Shown piece by piece: positions 7,490 through 8,949 of a stretch of 8,949 nt of DNA (position 1 is the stretch's first letter; the number at the start of each line of letters is the position of its first letter). The notes under the pieces were generated by a model. That model ran no database searches. It was not told the DNA's origin and saw only the letters and a program-made list of their open reading frames with translations. The stretch comes from Gammaproteobacteria bacterium (lineage in GTDB: Bacteria > Pseudomonadota > Gammaproteobacteria > UBA6429). The DNA lies in the NCBI GenBank assembly GCA_003232015.1, contig QIKU01000135.1:1-8949 (forward strand). Direction: 5' to 3'. Position numbers and translations under genes: made by a program.

Positions 7490-7915
7490 CTACTTTTCAA
7501 TAACCCGTGGCTTTCGATTCTCATCCAGTGCCACATAGGTAAAGCTTGCAGAAGCAACACGGTTGCATTCTTCCACTTTACGTTTTCGTTCCGCATAAGC
7601 GACAATGGCGACTTCGAGCGAAGTATTGCCTATGCGAGTGACATCGGTAAAAATACTCACCAGATCACCTACAAACACCGGTTTGATAAATTGAAAATTA
7701 CTAACAGCAACGGTTACAACGCGGCCGTTAGTGACTCGGTGGCCTAATATGCTGCCAGCAATATCTATTTGTGACATTAACCAGCCGCCAAAGATATCGC
7801 CAGCCGAGTTAGTGTCTGCGGGCATAGCCAGTACGCGTATAGAGGGTTGTTTGTTTAATGGAATGCAGTCAAAATCGGGGTGTTGTGGATCTGAATTATC
7901 TGAAGGTTTGGACAT
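7490..7915 (-). CDS. YciA-type acyl-CoA thioesterase (hotdog fold)
   Basis: Hydrolyses acyl-CoA to free acid and CoA in the cytosol; characterised YciA enzymes act on a broad range of chain lengths. The protein has 141 residues (E. coli YciA 132). The diagnostic stretch is MPADTNSAGDIFGGWLMSQI (31-50) followed by D51, which aligns with the reported catalytic Asp of Haemophilus YciA (numbering from memory). GRVVTVAVSNFQFIKPVFVG (64-83) and ASASFTYVALDENRKPR (121-137) complete the single hotdog domain. About 25 extra polar residues precede the domain, with no signal peptide. The ATG lies 3 nt after the acyl-CoA synthetase stop and has AAAGG 10 nt upstream, so the two genes form one unit. The family is certain; the preferred substrate cannot be read from the sequence. 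Confidence 0.92.
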   Translation of the reverse strand: MSKPSDNSDPQHPDFDCIPLNKQPSIRVLAMPADTNSAGDIFGGWLMSQIDIAGSILGHRVTNGRVVTVAVSNFQFIKPVFVGDLVSIFTDVTRIGNTSLEVAIVAYAERKRKVEECNRVASASFTYVALDENRKPRVIEK

Positions 7916-7918
7916 GGA

Positions 7919-8949
7919 TCAGCGGCCTTTGTACATTTCGTCAATTTGTATTTGATATTTTTCAAAGATAGGTTTGCGTTTTAATTTTAAAGTGGGAGTG
8001 ATAAGACCATTGTCAACCGTCCATGCATCCAGTGTTGCATGTATTTTATATATCCGCGCATAACCGGGGAATGTTTGTAAACATTTTTTTATTCGATTAA
8101 GTAAATACTGGTGAGCTGGTTCTGAATTTAAATCTATTTCACCTTGTGACGATAGTTGCTGCTTAATGCTGTTCCATTCTTCTTCGTTCAACACCGCAAT
8201 AGCGGTTAAAGAGGGCTTGCCTTCACCATAAATAATAACTTGCTCAAAAACAGGATCATTGGTAATTGCAATTTCAATATCGTTTGGCGGTATCTTTTCA
8301 CCGGTTGAAAGAACCATAATGTCCTTTATGCGGCCGGTGATATAAATATGATCATTAATAATTTTTGCTTTATCCCCCGTGTGTAGCCAGCCATCACTAT
8401 CAATGGTTTTGTTGGTTGCCTCCGGATTGTTCAGGTAACCGAGCATAACAGAGGGGCCTTTTACCAAAAGCTCATCATTATCACCGAGTTTGACATCAAC
8501 GTTTATAAACTTTTGGCCGACACTGTCGGGCTCATTGTCATGCAGTAAATTGGTACTAACAACCGGGCTTAATTCTGTCATCCCGTAACCCTGTGAAATA
8601 TTTAATCCAAGACCGATAAAGGTGCGGGCAATATCAGGTGATAATGCGGCACCGCCAGATATCGCAAGTCGCAAGTTGCCACCCAGCTTTTTCAGGATTT
8701 TATTGCCAACAATATTCTGTAAAACAGGACGTAATAATAATTTTGGATGCCAGCTTATTTTATTTTGTGAATACCTGAACCAGTGCCAGCCAACAGTAAT
8801 ACCTAGATTAAATAAAAATTTTGCAAAGCGGGGTTTGTTTTGTAGTTGAATTTGTATTTTATTGTAAACACGTTCAAAAATGCGTGGTACGGTAACGAGA
8901 ATGGTGGGTTTAATCTCGATTAAGTCTTCAGCTAATTTTTCAATCGATC
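7919..8949 (-). CDS. Long-chain acyl-CoA synthetase, AMP-forming (N-terminal part outside window)
   Basis: ANL-superfamily adenylating enzyme that activates a fatty acid to acyl-AMP and then acyl-CoA. I translated the frame past the TTG at 8674 and it stays open to the window edge, so that codon is internal. About 342 C-terminal residues are visible of an expected roughly 600. Motifs in order are TVPRIFERVYNKI (about 8893-8855), typical of the FadD15-like long-chain group; LAISGGAALSP (8668-8636); QGYGMTELSPV (8593-8561) at the adenylate site; GWLHTGD (8392-8372), whose Asp binds ribose; GRIKDIMVLSTGEKIPPNDIE (near 8338-8276) with the domain hinge; and TPTLKLKR (near 8001-7978) with the expected C-terminal catalytic Lys. 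The first part of the protein, including the P-loop-like Thr/Ser-rich motif, is not in view, so chain-length specificity and the exact subfamily remain open. Its TGA stop is 3 nt from the thioesterase start. Confidence 0.93.
   Translation of the reverse strand, partial: SIEKLAEDLIEIKPTILVTVPRIFERVYNKIQIQLQNKPRFAKFLFNLGITVGWHWFRYSQNKISWHPKLLLRPVLQNIVGNKILKKLGGNLRLAISGGAALSPDIARTFIGLGLNISQGYGMTELSPVVSTNLLHDNEPDSVGQKFINVDVKLGDNDELLVKGPSVMLGYLNNPEATNKTIDSDGWLHTGDKAKIINDHIYITGRIKDIMVLSTGEKIPPNDIEIAITNDPVFEQVIIYGEGKPSLTAIAVLNEEEWNSIKQQLSSQGEIDLNSEPAHQYLLNRIKKCLQTFPGYARIYKIHATLDAWTVDNGLITPTLKLKRKPIFEKYQIQIDEMYKGR
7926..7930 (-). promoter_or_regulatory. Shine-Dalgarno of the thioesterase gene
   Basis: AAAGG on the minus strand, inside the last codons of the acyl-CoA synthetase, 10 nt before the thioesterase ATG. 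It supports the start at 7915 and independent initiation within a shared transcript. Confidence 0.5.

Noticed and set aside
7485..7493. TAGTGACTA inverted repeat as a bidirectional terminator
   Set aside because: The stem is only 4 bp and AT-rich with a 1-nt centre, too small to form a terminator hairpin.
8672..8674. TTG as a true start of the acyl-CoA synthetase
   Set aside because: The frame stays open to the window edge and upstream codons encode conserved family sequence (TVPRIFERVYNKI), so the codon is internal.
1..8949. Defence system, prophage, IS element, CRISPR array or RNA gene
   Set aside because: Nearly every base is covered by recognisable housekeeping genes, and I saw no terminal inverted repeats, spaced repeats, transposase or integrase motifs, or tRNA-like folds.

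Overview
The window is an ordinary, densely packed chromosomal segment from a gammaproteobacterium with fairly AT-rich DNA. The evidence is the gene order fabF-pabB-pabC-mltG-tmk-holB-pilZ-tatD. This is the E. coli fabF-pabC-yceG-tmk-holB-ycfH block with pabB inserted after fabF and the type IV pilus gene pilZ after holB; the holB-pilZ junction is typical of Pseudomonas- and Xanthomonas-like lineages. I cannot name the genus from sequence alone.

Plus strand, 1-7479: a 5'-truncated fabF (fatty acid elongation) is followed 25 nt later by pabB and, after a 1-nt gap, pabC. These two make p-aminobenzoate for folate. mltG (glycan-strand cleavage in the periplasm) overlaps the end of pabC. tmk (dTMP kinase) follows after 2 nt, and holB (clamp-loader delta' subunit) starts within the tmk stop codon as TAATG. 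pilZ follows after 14 nt with a good Shine-Dalgarno. A 70-nt gap separates pilZ from tatD (ycfH-like metal-dependent hydrolase). From fabF to pilZ the spacing suggests one transcript with translational coupling; tatD may be read through or have its own weak promoter.

Minus strand, 7490-8949: a second, convergent unit holds a long-chain acyl-CoA synthetase cut by the window's right edge and, 3 nt downstream of its stop, a YciA-type acyl-CoA thioesterase. The two enzymes act in opposite directions on acyl-CoA. Their 3' end lies 10 nt from that of tatD, with no recognisable terminator between them.

I see no mobile element, CRISPR, tRNA, rRNA or phage sequence and no frameshifted gene, and no intergenic stretch is longer than 70 nt. 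I found no undescribed system. The most useful observation is that PabB carries a PIAGT active-site motif, with Ala where E. coli PabB has its nucleophilic Lys. This places it in the alternative-mechanism PabB subclass or makes it resemble anthranilate synthase.
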